A DNA stretch of 64,000 bases from positions 10,881,843 to 10,945,842 of the forward strand of contig JAEMBT020000003.1 in the NCBI GenBank assembly GCA_018873245.2, written 5' to 3'. Numbering within the stretch: the stretch's first letter is position 1; every line of letters begins with the position of its first letter. Position numbers and translations under genes: made by a program. The notes beneath the pieces are model-generated. The model was given only the letters and a program-made list of their open reading frames with translations, was not told the DNA's origin and made no database searches. Shown in pieces: positions 49,101 through 58,269 of this stretch. The stretch is from Archegozetes longisetosus. Lineage: Eukaryota > Arthropoda > Arachnida > Sarcoptiformes > Trhypochthoniidae.

Positions 49101-52100
49101 AGAAGTATTTGCATATTAAATACATTATATGAAAAATAGTCTAAAGGTTTGCCCATCGACTTGGAAGAAGCAGCACTTTAATCAGATTCACATAGGAATT
49201 TATATGAAAAAATGATTTATAGTTATCTAATTTTTAATGCAAATTGATTTGGATAGTTTTTCTTCTAAAAATCATATTAGTATATCTGATACCATGCATA
49301 AAAAATTAACTAAAATCTTCTCAATATTTATTCTAAATTCATCGAGAATTAATCAGAGAAGTACAATAAAAATTATAAAATCTAAATTCTCATTTAATAT
49401 TGAATATCCATTTATTCCGGTAATATTTCTGATTGTTGGTCTATTGATCCAGACCTGTAGGCAATGGGTTACTATTTGTATTTTAGGTTTTAGGAATAGT
49501 AAGCACTTCATAAACGATTTTAACTTAACAAATATTACCCAAACCATTTAAAACATAGATTACAAAATTTGACAGTTCACAGCTTTCATCCTTTGTTTTC
49601 TGTAAATTTTGAATAAACTTCGATGCAGTTTCCAAAAATTCTATTTTATGGGTTATTTTAACTTCAAGAATAGAATCTTTGATGACATGCAAAATTCCTG
49701 ATATTACTTATGATAATAGAAGAATTGTTCAAAGTATCAAAGTGACTCTCAATTAACTAGCCTCAGTTAACTTTCAAATCAACTTGAAATTATCCGATGT
49801 TTTTAACCCTTTTCGATCTGAAGCATTCAGAATAGTTAACAAATTATTGAGACTCCGGCACTAATGTATAAAGGCAACAATGAATCTCGCTCGCGCGTGT
49901 CATTTCGATTCATCGCAAAACTTTTGAGATAGCAGTTGCAAAAGCCTCGAACTTTAGGCAAAAAAACAAAACTTTCATAAATAAATTAAAAGTTCTGTCT
50001 TAGTACCTTATAAACATGAAACACTAGAATGGACGTATCATATTTTATAATCAATGCTAAACACTGAAAGCGAGCTTTAAAATCCGTCTCATCATTCATT
50101 CATAAAATGAAATTCAAATCTCATTTTTAAAATACCGAAGTGAAGAAGCATGTTTTTCAGTGATTACTATCAGATTTCGGAAATATTTTTATAACATCCA
50201 TGACATGTCATATGATGTCAAATTACGTATTTAAAGATTCTGACTACCAGGTGCCTAGAAATGATGTTAATTTGAAAAATCAATTCAGAGCTATTAAAAC
50301 TATTAGATCAGTAATGATTTAAGTCATTGAAACGATCATTTATGTATCAGACATTTTTCGATAACAAATTCTTCAACTCTCATTGATTTATTCAAAGTTT
50401 ATTTTAGTCAATAGAAAGGAAATCAATATTGGTTTTGTATATAATTTAAATTTTATAATACCAAAATTTCCTTAAATACTTGAATAAAATTGTTGAATTC
50501 ATAACGAAATTATAATCAAAACTATAAAAAGTTTTAAAATTTGCTTAGGGAAAATTAAATAGGGAAAGATTTTCTAATTATGTTTCAGCTAACAAACTGA
50601 TCTCTAAAGGATTGATTAATGGACAATATTTTTAGCATTAATTTATTACTATTTAAAGCTCAAATTTATTCAAATTTTAAGATTCAGAATATTTAAAAAT
50701 CTTATGCTAAGAGTAATTTTTAATGTATATTTTGCTATAAAGAAACCTAATTCATTCTTGTTAAGTTTGAGTAATTCTGAAGTTTTATTCCAAGGATAAA
50801 ACATTTTGAAAGAGAAACACTTCTATATGTGGATAGCATAAGTATTTCTTCAAAATATCAAGCGAATAAAGCACTAAAGGCTTGTTTTGTAGATAAAAAT
50901 TAATATGCAGTTTAGTAAATGATAAATTCTTTATCTGTGAGAATATTTTGTGAAAGCTATAACTTCAATCTGTTTTACGAGAAAGCTAAGGAGAGTTTCT
51001 CTATAAACAAAATTTGATTTTCTAGTTTATTTGACATGTACTTATACTACTTTAAGGTTTTAGTAATCTAAATTTCACTTATACAAGAGAAAGTTTTAAA
51101 GCAAAAGCAATACGATATCCTCAATATAGTGAATCGCTGGGAATTGATATTCCACATTCGCTATGACGTGAACTCACTACAAAGAGATTACTTTACATTA
51201 GTTTATGTGAATCCGAGCCAAATAGTTGGTTAATAAATCATGATGACTCCCTAGGAATAAATATAATGAGTGAGCAAAGTCTGTGTTTTATACTGTCAAA
51301 TTGTTATGAGTTATAGACAATTATTAGAGCTGGTTAAGCGTATTGAAAAATGACTTTGCTCATGTTTTATTATTCATGTATAGGAAATATCGAGGCATTA
51401 CGTCGACAGAGGCATAAAAGGCGTCGCATGATAATGTTGGTGTTAGTGGTCGCTGTTTTTGCCGTTTGTTGGTACTATAGAAGCTTTTTATAAAAAAAGA
51501 TTCCAAAATTTTTGTCTTTCTTGCAAAGGCTTCCACTACATATTCATCATCTTCTGGTAGATTCTGGAATCATTCAATATGACTATAAAATATTCATTAC
51601 GGTATTAGTTCTATTGAAGAACTCTTTATCTTATTTACCAAAAGCTTTTGAAACATTTAGAGAATTTTTATTTGTAATTCTTTCAACTTATTTTTTAAAA
51701 CTTTTTTTTAAACAAATACTATTGGTATAATTGAAAAGTTCGTACCCTAACGGGGTTCTGATGATAGTTAAACTATTTTTTGAATGTTTTATTTAAATAT
51801 ATCATTTTCAAATATCGAATACAAAGTTTCAACTTTTTCTGTCGTTCTGTTTGCATTCTATGATTTTTTAAACAACTGTTGCCTGAAATAAAAATTGATT
51901 TCAATTCTCGAGATTTTCGGGCTATTATTGGTTATTATTTTAAAAAGAAAATGTCGACCAAAGACACGGCGGAAGAAATTAATTCAGTTTTAGGGCCAAA
52001 CACTGTTTCATATGAAATGGTTAAGAAATATTTAAGAGGGCGCCGATTCTCGTCCGAAGAAGAGATCGATCGGGCAGTAAATGATTTCTTCAACAGTATT

Positions 52101-54158
52101 ACTTTGGTGAGTGGCGACGGGTTTATGATAAATGGCAGGAGAGGATGAAGCGGTCATTAGTGCTCGGGGGGATTACTCTTAAGTTTTTTTGTAAAAAAAT
52201 TTCAATAAAATTCATTCTTTGATACTTAGGGTATGAACTTTTCAATTATACCAATAGTAATATAAGTTTGAATATCCGAAATACAGTAAAAACCCAGTTT
52301 AGCGAAGTTTCGTTATAACAAAGTGGATTTTACGACACCGGAAAAAATCCGGTAAATTAAATTTTATAAAGGTTCTGACCTAAACTACCTCAATGAACTG
52401 AGCCGCCCCTATAACACATTTACGCACCCCCTGTAACGAAGTTGACGTTAAACACACAAAAAATGTTGATAAGTATTAATTGCCTAGTTATTTAATTTTA
52501 AACACAATTACTTGAAATAATGAAAAATTTACAAAAGATACATAATGAATCATATTGCCATCGACATGCGTTAAAAGCTCGAGAATTGATAAAATATATA
52601 TCAAATAGGGGTTCTAGATACCATTTTACCTCACAATATAATACAATGTGTTTGAGAAGTAAACTCTCACGAGACATGTCCTTAAATTTCGAATTTAGGA
52701 ACAGTGGTAAGTCTATCACTTGGACTAGCTCCTAGTTTCAAATACATATCTTTAATAGATGAAAATACGTGGTAGTATAATATTCTGAAGGGTCAATAAA
52801 CTTTTTAAAACTGCAATAACTTAAATTTTGAACTCCAAAAATATTAGACTTAAATCACTACTAGCCATCACTACTGGTCAAATATCAGTATTAGAAAAGG
52901 AATCGACCGGTTTAACAGATGATCAAGATAATGAAGAAACTTATGAAGTGATCAGTTTTTTAGATCAATGATTACGCTCTTAATAATTAAGACAATTCAT
53001 TGTTTTAAATCTTCAATTTTAAGTAAATTACTGTCTAATTCGTTAATCTTTGCAGAGTGGAAATTCACTCCTACAGATATATTCTTACTGAGTGAAATTC
53101 CAACCCTCTATTCTTAATATTCTAATTATAAGTATTTGTAATTCAAAATTCTAAAGTTCATAGAAATTGACTGTATTATGATACAAGGTAAAACGGTAGG
53201 TGCAACTGCAAACAAAAATCAAGTAATACATGTAATCGATAGTAGTCGACAAGACAAATCGAACTATGCCAAATTTTTGAAGCAACGCCTACCTATTCAC
53301 TAGCTACACCCATTTTAATTTTTTAATTTTAATTTTTAAGTGAGTGGAATATCATAAAAGTAGAGTTACACATACGAATTGATAGTTATTGAGATGAGTC
53401 GAATTTCGGATGCTGTAAATTTGCCTAGTTAATCAACAGGAAGACGTGACTTCAAAAATTTGATATAGTTTGACTCATCTTATCGAATATTACTAATTGT
53501 ACGTGTCGATCGATTTTTATACCTTTCCATTGTAGTTGCGCTTATTCAGTTCGCCTTAACCAATCTTTCATCAAATAACAAGGCTTACTTTTCTTTAAAC
53601 CATTCACAACTTAGAAAACGGCAAATGGGAACAGACATTTACAATATCCTACAATTTTATAATACTTTTAAAAATTCTTTAATTTAAAATTTATGATTCT
53701 CAAGAGTTTTGATAAACAATTTAAGATTTTCAAAGTTTGAGTCAAAACCTTTGAGAAGAATAGCATTCATAGAAAAAAATATTTAAAGACATATGACGTT
53801 AAAATTAGTCTAAAGTTTATTTCATTTTCAGTGTCATTGGCTCGCAGTGTCAAGCGTTTGGTGAGAAATCATTTATCATTTTTATATAATGCTATGAAGA
53901 AATTTCATTATAGAACGTTTTCTGTTCAATAATTAATTTTATAGTTACAATCCATTCATATATTGCTGGCTGAATAAGACATTCAGAAATGGTGCCAAAA
54001 AAATATTGTTTTGTTTCCTTTGTTCTAATATCGAAGATCTGAATCAGAATATTTCGAATACACTACAGATAAATATCAATAGGAATGCAGTTGAACTTCA
54101 TATAGTGAGACAGAATGAACCTCACAATCGTAATGATAACACTGATGTCTTCTTATAA
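43135..54158 (+). CDS. Peptide G-protein-coupled receptor B, one apparent frameshift
   Basis: Six coding exons: 43135-43803, 43965-44020, 51384-51471, 51529-51601, 53832-53860 (29 nt), 53945-54158. If one T of the T7 run at 43467-43473 is ignored, all phases fit and about 375 residues result; as written the frame breaks in TM3. Seen: N-glycosylation sites NET and NLT, TM1 with GN (about 58-59), TM2 with SLSLSD (Asp84), WPFG before TM3, the TM3 end as HRL instead of DRY, the loop-2 Cys (MIRCRVNYP), TM5 into RIGKVISRQGKI, a basic loop-3 end, TM6 FAVCWLP, TM7 CHWLAVSSV/CYNPFIYCWLN and a short tail. Plasma-membrane peptide receptor by family, GPR83-like by motif (inference). I start at ATG 43135. 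Introns 2 and 4 hold many MITEs. Confidence 0.82.
44788..46395. repeat. Probable composite repeat in GPCR B intron 2
   Basis: Begins at the palindrome CCCGTTCAGAAGAACGGG and ends near CTCCTTATTATATAGATT, ends that look transposon-like. 45053-45125 has imperfect AACCTAA runs; 45330-45720 is full of quasi-repeated AATTCAG/GAATTAA words. A TIR element (45758-46141) is nested in it. Class unknown; borders tentative. Confidence 0.35.
45758..46141. mobile_element. TIR MITE nested in intron repeat
   Basis: 384 bp, TA-flanked. Ends CCGGGTATTTGACAAATAAC on the left and CAGGGTGTTCGACAAATAAC on the inverted right. No coding. Confidence 0.68.
46846..47206. mobile_element. TIR element, GATGACCAAG ends
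   Basis: Left CCTAGGATGACCAAGTCTTG, inverted right TTAAGGTGACCAAGCGTTTG. Left-end sequence recurs inverted at 25845-25935. No ORF; superfamily uncertain. Confidence 0.5.
47240..48185. mobile_element. TIR element (CGGGTGTTCGC ends) carrying a nested mariner
   Basis: Outer inverted ends read TGTCGGGTGTTCGCTATTAA at left and TATCGGGTGTTCGCTTTAAA inverted at right. Subtracting the mariner at 47607-48146 leaves about 400 bp. No coding of its own. Confidence 0.6.
47607..48146 (-). mobile_element. Internally deleted mariner retaining the N-terminal DNA-binding domain
   Basis: 540 bp, TA-flanked. Inverted ends TTAGATTGTTCGGCAA and TTAGGTTGTTCGGAAA. The minus-strand ORF 47971-47681 (96 residues) matches the mariner N-terminus: HIWHCILYEFKEGGKA, RNIYHVYEDILDASKCQYQL, RRFRSGDFDLEDG and TRELAERFN. 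The rest of the transposase, including the DDD core, is deleted. If expressed, such a fragment could bind ends without catalysis (inference). Confidence 0.85.
48937..49212. repeat. Foldback MITE with arms of about 75 bp
   Basis: The left arm (48937-49012) includes CTTCCAAGTCGATGGGCAAA and TTTTTCATATAAATTC; the right arm (49135-49212) is its near-perfect complement. AT-rich loop of about 120 bp. No coding. Confidence 0.78.
49213..51383. other. Rest of GPCR B intron 2
   Basis: The 104-codon frame at 49237 and its minus-strand shadow have no domain. No repeat recognised. It ends in the acceptor TATTCATGTATAG before the TM6 exon. Confidence 0.4.
51722..52254 (+). mobile_element. Internally deleted mariner in GPCR B intron 4 (N- and C-terminal transposase parts fused)
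   Basis: 533 bp, TA-flanked, with inverted ends of about 29 bp (TTGGTATAATTGAAAAGTTC). The frame at about 51882-52148 starts with an N-terminal mariner segment (FRAIIGYYFKKKMSTKDTAE, SYEMVKKYLRG). It jumps straight to the C-terminal part (RRFSSEEEIDRAVNDFFNS, DKWQERMKR, ISARGDYS in shifted frames). The catalytic core is missing. Confidence 0.82.
52255..53189. other. GPCR B intron 4, middle part
   Basis: At 52284 CAGTAAAAACCCAGTTTAGC looks like a pogo-type end without a clear partner. At 53055-53105 a short inverted pair GTGGAAATTCACTC / GAGTGAAATTCCAA. Overlapping ORFs at 52498-52735 have no domain. Confidence 0.4.
53190..53555. repeat. Foldback repeat in GPCR B intron 4
   Basis: Arms of about 115-130 bp (53195-53310 and 53430-53550). 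CCAAATTTTTGAAGCAACGC on the left pairs with the inverse on the right (CAAATTTTTGAAGTCACG when inverted). Arms moderately diverged. No coding. Confidence 0.6.
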
Positions 54159-55570
54159 ACTTTATTTTACTTTTCTCTTAATTTTTAGTAGAATATTAAA
54201 TTCTCGCAAAGTAAAGTGTAATATATATAATTATTTGAGAAATTCACCGCACTCATTCTTGTATATTCTAATGAATGCCTCAACGATATGAAGAGTAAAT
54301 CATTTATTAACCAATAAACATATGCTGAATGTAAATACATATTGTAATTTATTCACTTACGTGTTGGTCATAAGAATTAATAGAAGACTGACTCAGATGC
54401 CGAACTGTTTCTGAATTCTGTTTTTAACAGGATTGCTAGTTCATTATCTTAAATAGCATATCTCGTGAAAACAATCTTACTTTCTCAGGAGTTAATTTTC
54501 TCATCTAAACTACAGTGAAAATCTCTTCAAAGTTTACATAATATGAGAGTTGTTTTTTCTGTTTACCTCAAAATTACTTAATATAAACACATAAACATTT
54601 TTATATCACTTTAAGCAATAGAATATCGTCCTGATAGAGAGAAATCCGAACAAAATATTTTCACAAAAATCACAAATAAATTTAACTGTTTTATATTTAA
54701 ATAACGTGTCGTTTTAAAGTTTAACATATGGACATTCACGTTATAATATCGAAATAATTTATTAGTGCATTGAAAACAAAAATATCGCTGACCAAAAATG
54801 AGTCCCGTAAAAGCGCTTTGGCATATAATATTAATGTCTATGATCTTTCAGCACATGTGAAGCAAAACGCTAAATATTACATTTTTAAAAAATTATTTTA
54901 CTGCTGCAGACATTTTATAAATGCATTTTATCAATTCAATTTAGTTGATTATTAATGTATGAGTGTATTTTAATACGATTTTATTAAATTAAGTTGAAAA
55001 TATCATTTTAATTTTTAAATAATTAAGAAATATTCGACTTTCGTACTGCCAAAACCAAATTGTTCAGTTTGAGGACAAAGTTCCACCGTAACTGAATGAG
55101 AAGTCCTATTATCTCACAACTAGTCTTATAATATTCATTGAACTATCATTAAAATTATATCAAAGTATTAGAATACTATTCATTATAATATCTTAAGAAT
55201 CAATAACTAAACTTTCGTTCGGATTTCTCTATCAGGACGTTAGTAGAAATAATTCTATATCATACACATGTCTATCGCCTGCATATTTCACGCATAACCC
55301 GTGTAATTATGAAATGGTAGACCTTAGCAAAATTTGTTATATTCCGTTTAATACATACCATATGTTTATGTATGGTATATTATTTTAAAGTAGAGATTAT
55401 AAACTATAATTTAGTCATACGAAAGAGATTTTTAAATTTTACCTAATATTTATAAGAACTCGAACTTGTGTTCCAGCAGGCTTCTATGGGTAAATTTAGA
55501 AAATCTTATTGTATGGTCTGTAAATCTTAGAGAATTTATTTTTGATTTTTTTCCTATAAACATATTTTAG
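54159..55570. other. Downstream of GPCR B, no complete gene recognised
   Basis: AT-rich. It may hold upstream exons of the terminal exon at 55571, but none can be assigned. The 61-codon ORF at 54770 has no domain. Confidence 0.35.
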
Positions 55571-55665
55571 CACATGAACTTGCCTATGAAATACGGGCGC
55601 CAGGTCAGATCGATCCAAGTACTGGAGAAAAATATCAAAGAGTCCCCTCTTACAAAAAAATTTAA
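55571..55665 (+). CDS. Candidate terminal exon of an unidentified gene
   Basis: After TCCTATAAACATATTTTAG the sequence opens in one frame: HELAYEIRAPGQIDPSTG then EKYQRVPSYKKI and a stop. The GC-richer, non-repetitive codons and polar, Pro/Gly-containing peptide stand out from the AT-rich surroundings and look coding, entered in phase 1. I do not recognise the protein. Upstream exons are not found; they may be small or in the 1.4 kb before. Could also be an exon relic. Confidence 0.35.
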
Positions 55666-56068
55666 AGTTTTGTCTCTTTTACTCATTTTCAAAAATAAAT
55701 TGATTGATTAGAATATTTTGATAAATTATTAATTTTTAATTTTTTAAAATATATTGAAATCAAGTTAAACGTCAGAAAATTTTTACTTAAACTAATTCTG
55801 AATAATGACTAAACTCAACGTTAAAAACTGTTTTTATAGATTTCTTTCAAAACTCTGATGCTAAGTCAATTGAAAGATTAACTTAGGCTTAATGATAAGT
55901 AAATGAAAGAATGCAAATTGAAAACAGGTGCTGACTTGAAACCTATTTTGAAGTTTTGCTACATAATCGTTTTAAGAAATTCTTATCAAAGCATTTCACT
56001 AAAAACGGAGAAATAGGCAAATATTCAATTCCCAGACCGAAGACCGGAGAATACCCTCAAACGGTAAA
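55666..56068. other. Intergenic spacer
   Basis: AT-rich, nothing recognised except words near 56030-56060 (GACCGGAGA, CCCTCAAAC) that recur at 56668-56690 beyond the right array of the next element. Confidence 0.4.
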
Positions 56069-56812
56069 TTGCCATTTCGCCGAATTTCTTTTCGCCGAAC
56101 TGCATTTCGTCGAATTGCATTTCGCCGAATTGCCACTTCGCCGAAATGCATATCGCCGAATTTCCATTTCGCTGAAATGAATCAAACCATAAGATCCCAT
56201 CTGTATAATAAAATATAACAAAATCTCTTCTTGTGTGACCAGTCAAAAGCTTTCTTCGTAGTCATCACAGAGGAATCAAACTAATTTTAATGTTTTCGAT
56301 CTGATACTTAGAGTTGATTAAGGTGCTTTTAAACTAAAGATTAGCTACTATTCTATATTTCTATTTAGAGGATACGCCACTTAATTGAAATACAATACAA
56401 CTTAAATAAAAAATGCGATGAAGCACTCATTGGTCAATTTAAGTTTTAGTATATACTTCAAGTCTCTTGGGACATTTTTGTAAATATCGCACTAACTCTA
56501 AGCAGATTATAGTTGTAAAGTCTTGATTATTCTCAAGATTATGTTTGTAAAACATTGAAAGAAATATTTCATTCCTATCAAGATTTTAGTCACAAACAAA
56601 TAGCTTTCGGCGAAATGGGAATTCGGCGAAATGCAATTCGGCGAAATGCCATTCGGCGAAGCGGCACATAATCCCCTCAAACACCGGAGACTTCGTTCTA
56701 ATCCCGGAGATCTGGCAGCCGTAATATGAAACGAAATGCCTATCAAGTGAAATATCTACAAAGTGGATATCTATGAAGTGTGTATCTATAAAATGGATGT
56801 CTATCAAATGGG
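56069..56812. repeat. Array-ended element F4 (15-16-bp units) with a second adjacent array
   Basis: Left array 56069-56178: seven units like GCATTTCGCCGAATT. Right array 56604-56665: four inverted units like TTCGGCGAAATGCAA. A further array at 56730-56812 has five units of another sequence (GAAATATCTACAAAGT, GTGTATCTATAAAATG). Frames such as FAELHFAEL in this region come from the 15-bp DNA repeat, not from a protein. Confidence 0.75.
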
Positions 56813-57849
56813 GTATAACCTTAAAACACAGCTAATTATAAGTGGATCTACCAATTTGTTATGATCCCAGCTTTTTCTAGTAAGTAGGAACTGATTGATG
56901 AATTTAAATCTTAATTAATCTATGTCTGTAGACTCTAAGTTCAAAGTTTGTTTTCTAACTTTTGCCTATTCTTAGCACAACTTAGTATATAACTTTCACT
57001 GCCAAAGTACACAACAAATAAATAGCTCTACCATATAATTTATATGTATTAAATCTTCTTAACTCAGTATTCGATTCCCCTCTCAGCGTCAATTTTGAAA
57101 CATATTAAAATATCAATACATATTCCTTTGTGTAATACTATTTTTGAATAACTTTTAATGAGAAATAAGTCTCAACACTCAACAATCATTCAGAAATATT
57201 GCCTGAATGTTGAATAGGGTCGGAAAAAATTATTTTCCCATTGTCTAGAGGTAAAACTATGGTAGTTATAGCAAAACCAATTGCATATTCAGATCCTACG
57301 TTAAAGAGTACCTAGAAAAGGTTTGTGTGACAAGCTTTAACATAATGATTATATAATTACTACAGGCGTCATTCACTCTTCATATACTGCAAAACCTAAT
57401 TAACTCACTTTACAATAATGCTTTAATTTTAGTGTTTCACCAGAGAATTCCTGATAAACACTTTTATTAAGTTACCCTCATATCTGACAGCCATTTAGTT
57501 CTACTTTGTTTCTCAAAATTTCTGTATATTAAATGAATTTTATAGTAAAAGTCCCTTTTTTAGTCTAATAAACTTTTTATTAACTATGTCTAAAGAAGAA
57601 ATCATTTTCCAAGTTTATTGCTTAGCCTGTTGGATAAAAAAACCGAGAACAAAGTTGATCAATAAACATTAGCGAACTTTTTCAATGTACTTTTAACATA
57701 GGATCCGAATATGCAACTGGTTTTGCTCTATCATAGATTTTGTTCTAGACTACGGGCAAACAAATTTTCCGACTTAATATAAATAAATTAATACATATAA
57801 ACATTCGATTTTTCCTCTAAATTTATCTTAATTCTTAAAATGACTTCAG
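56813..57849. other. Intergenic; no upstream GPCR exon found
   Basis: I looked for a TM1-TM5 exon to match the exon at 57850 and did not see one. No repeat recognised. Confidence 0.4.
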
Positions 57850-57905
57850 GTATTTTAGAATTGGAAAAATCATCAATAGCCAGGGAAAGATTATTCAGGT
57901 GAGAG
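57850..57905 (+). CDS. Isolated exon of a third GPCR paralogue (C), TM5 end / loop 3
   Basis: Reads YFRIGKIINSQGKIIQVR after an acceptor CTTCAG. It has the same 56-nt length and phase as exon 2 of receptor B (YIRIGKVISRQGKIINQR), and similarity runs past the donor into the intron (TTTCTGAATACTT). The donor GTTTAT is weaker than B's GTATGT. The preceding TM1-TM5 exon is absent from the 3.7 kb upstream. In B the following exon is 7.4 kb away, so a downstream partner could lie outside the window. Either part of a broken tandem copy or a duplicated exon relic. Confidence 0.6.
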
Positions 57906-58095
57906 GTTTATAGTTTCTGAATACTTAGCACTATCAGCAAAATGAATAATGGTTAAGCCTGGGGCTAAATATTAAGCGACCTCTCGTTAATTTTATGAAA
58001 CAAAAAAGTTAAATGAGTACAAAGATAGAGTTCAAATCAAAAAGTTTTGCAACGAAAAGATTTAATGAGTCACTTTTTTCTTACAGCATCTATTA

Positions 58096-58269
58096 CAGTG
58101 GTTTCACTTTGTGGAGAACCTGATTATAAAATTGATAGGCAGCCCGAATGATGAAATGACAATTTTTTGGCAAAGTTTTTAGTTTCATTCTTTAAGTGAT
58201 GTATTAGGTATACATTAATAGACTGTCCATGGGTGTTAACGAAAAATTCCTCACAAAGTGAAACCACTG
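58096..58269. mobile_element. pogo-like MITE
   Basis: 174 bp, TA-flanked, perfect-looking inverted ends CAGTGGTTTCACTTTGTG. No coding. Confidence 0.75.

Noticed and set aside
49237..49551. 104-codon ORF in the GPCR B intron
   Set aside because: Low-complexity composition with a shadow ORF on the other strand; no family resemblance.
55956..56807. ORFs reading FAELHFAEL, RRNAYRR or FIDTHFIDIHF as possible repeat proteins
   Set aside because: The repeats follow exactly from the 15-16-bp DNA arrays and occur in several frames and both strands.
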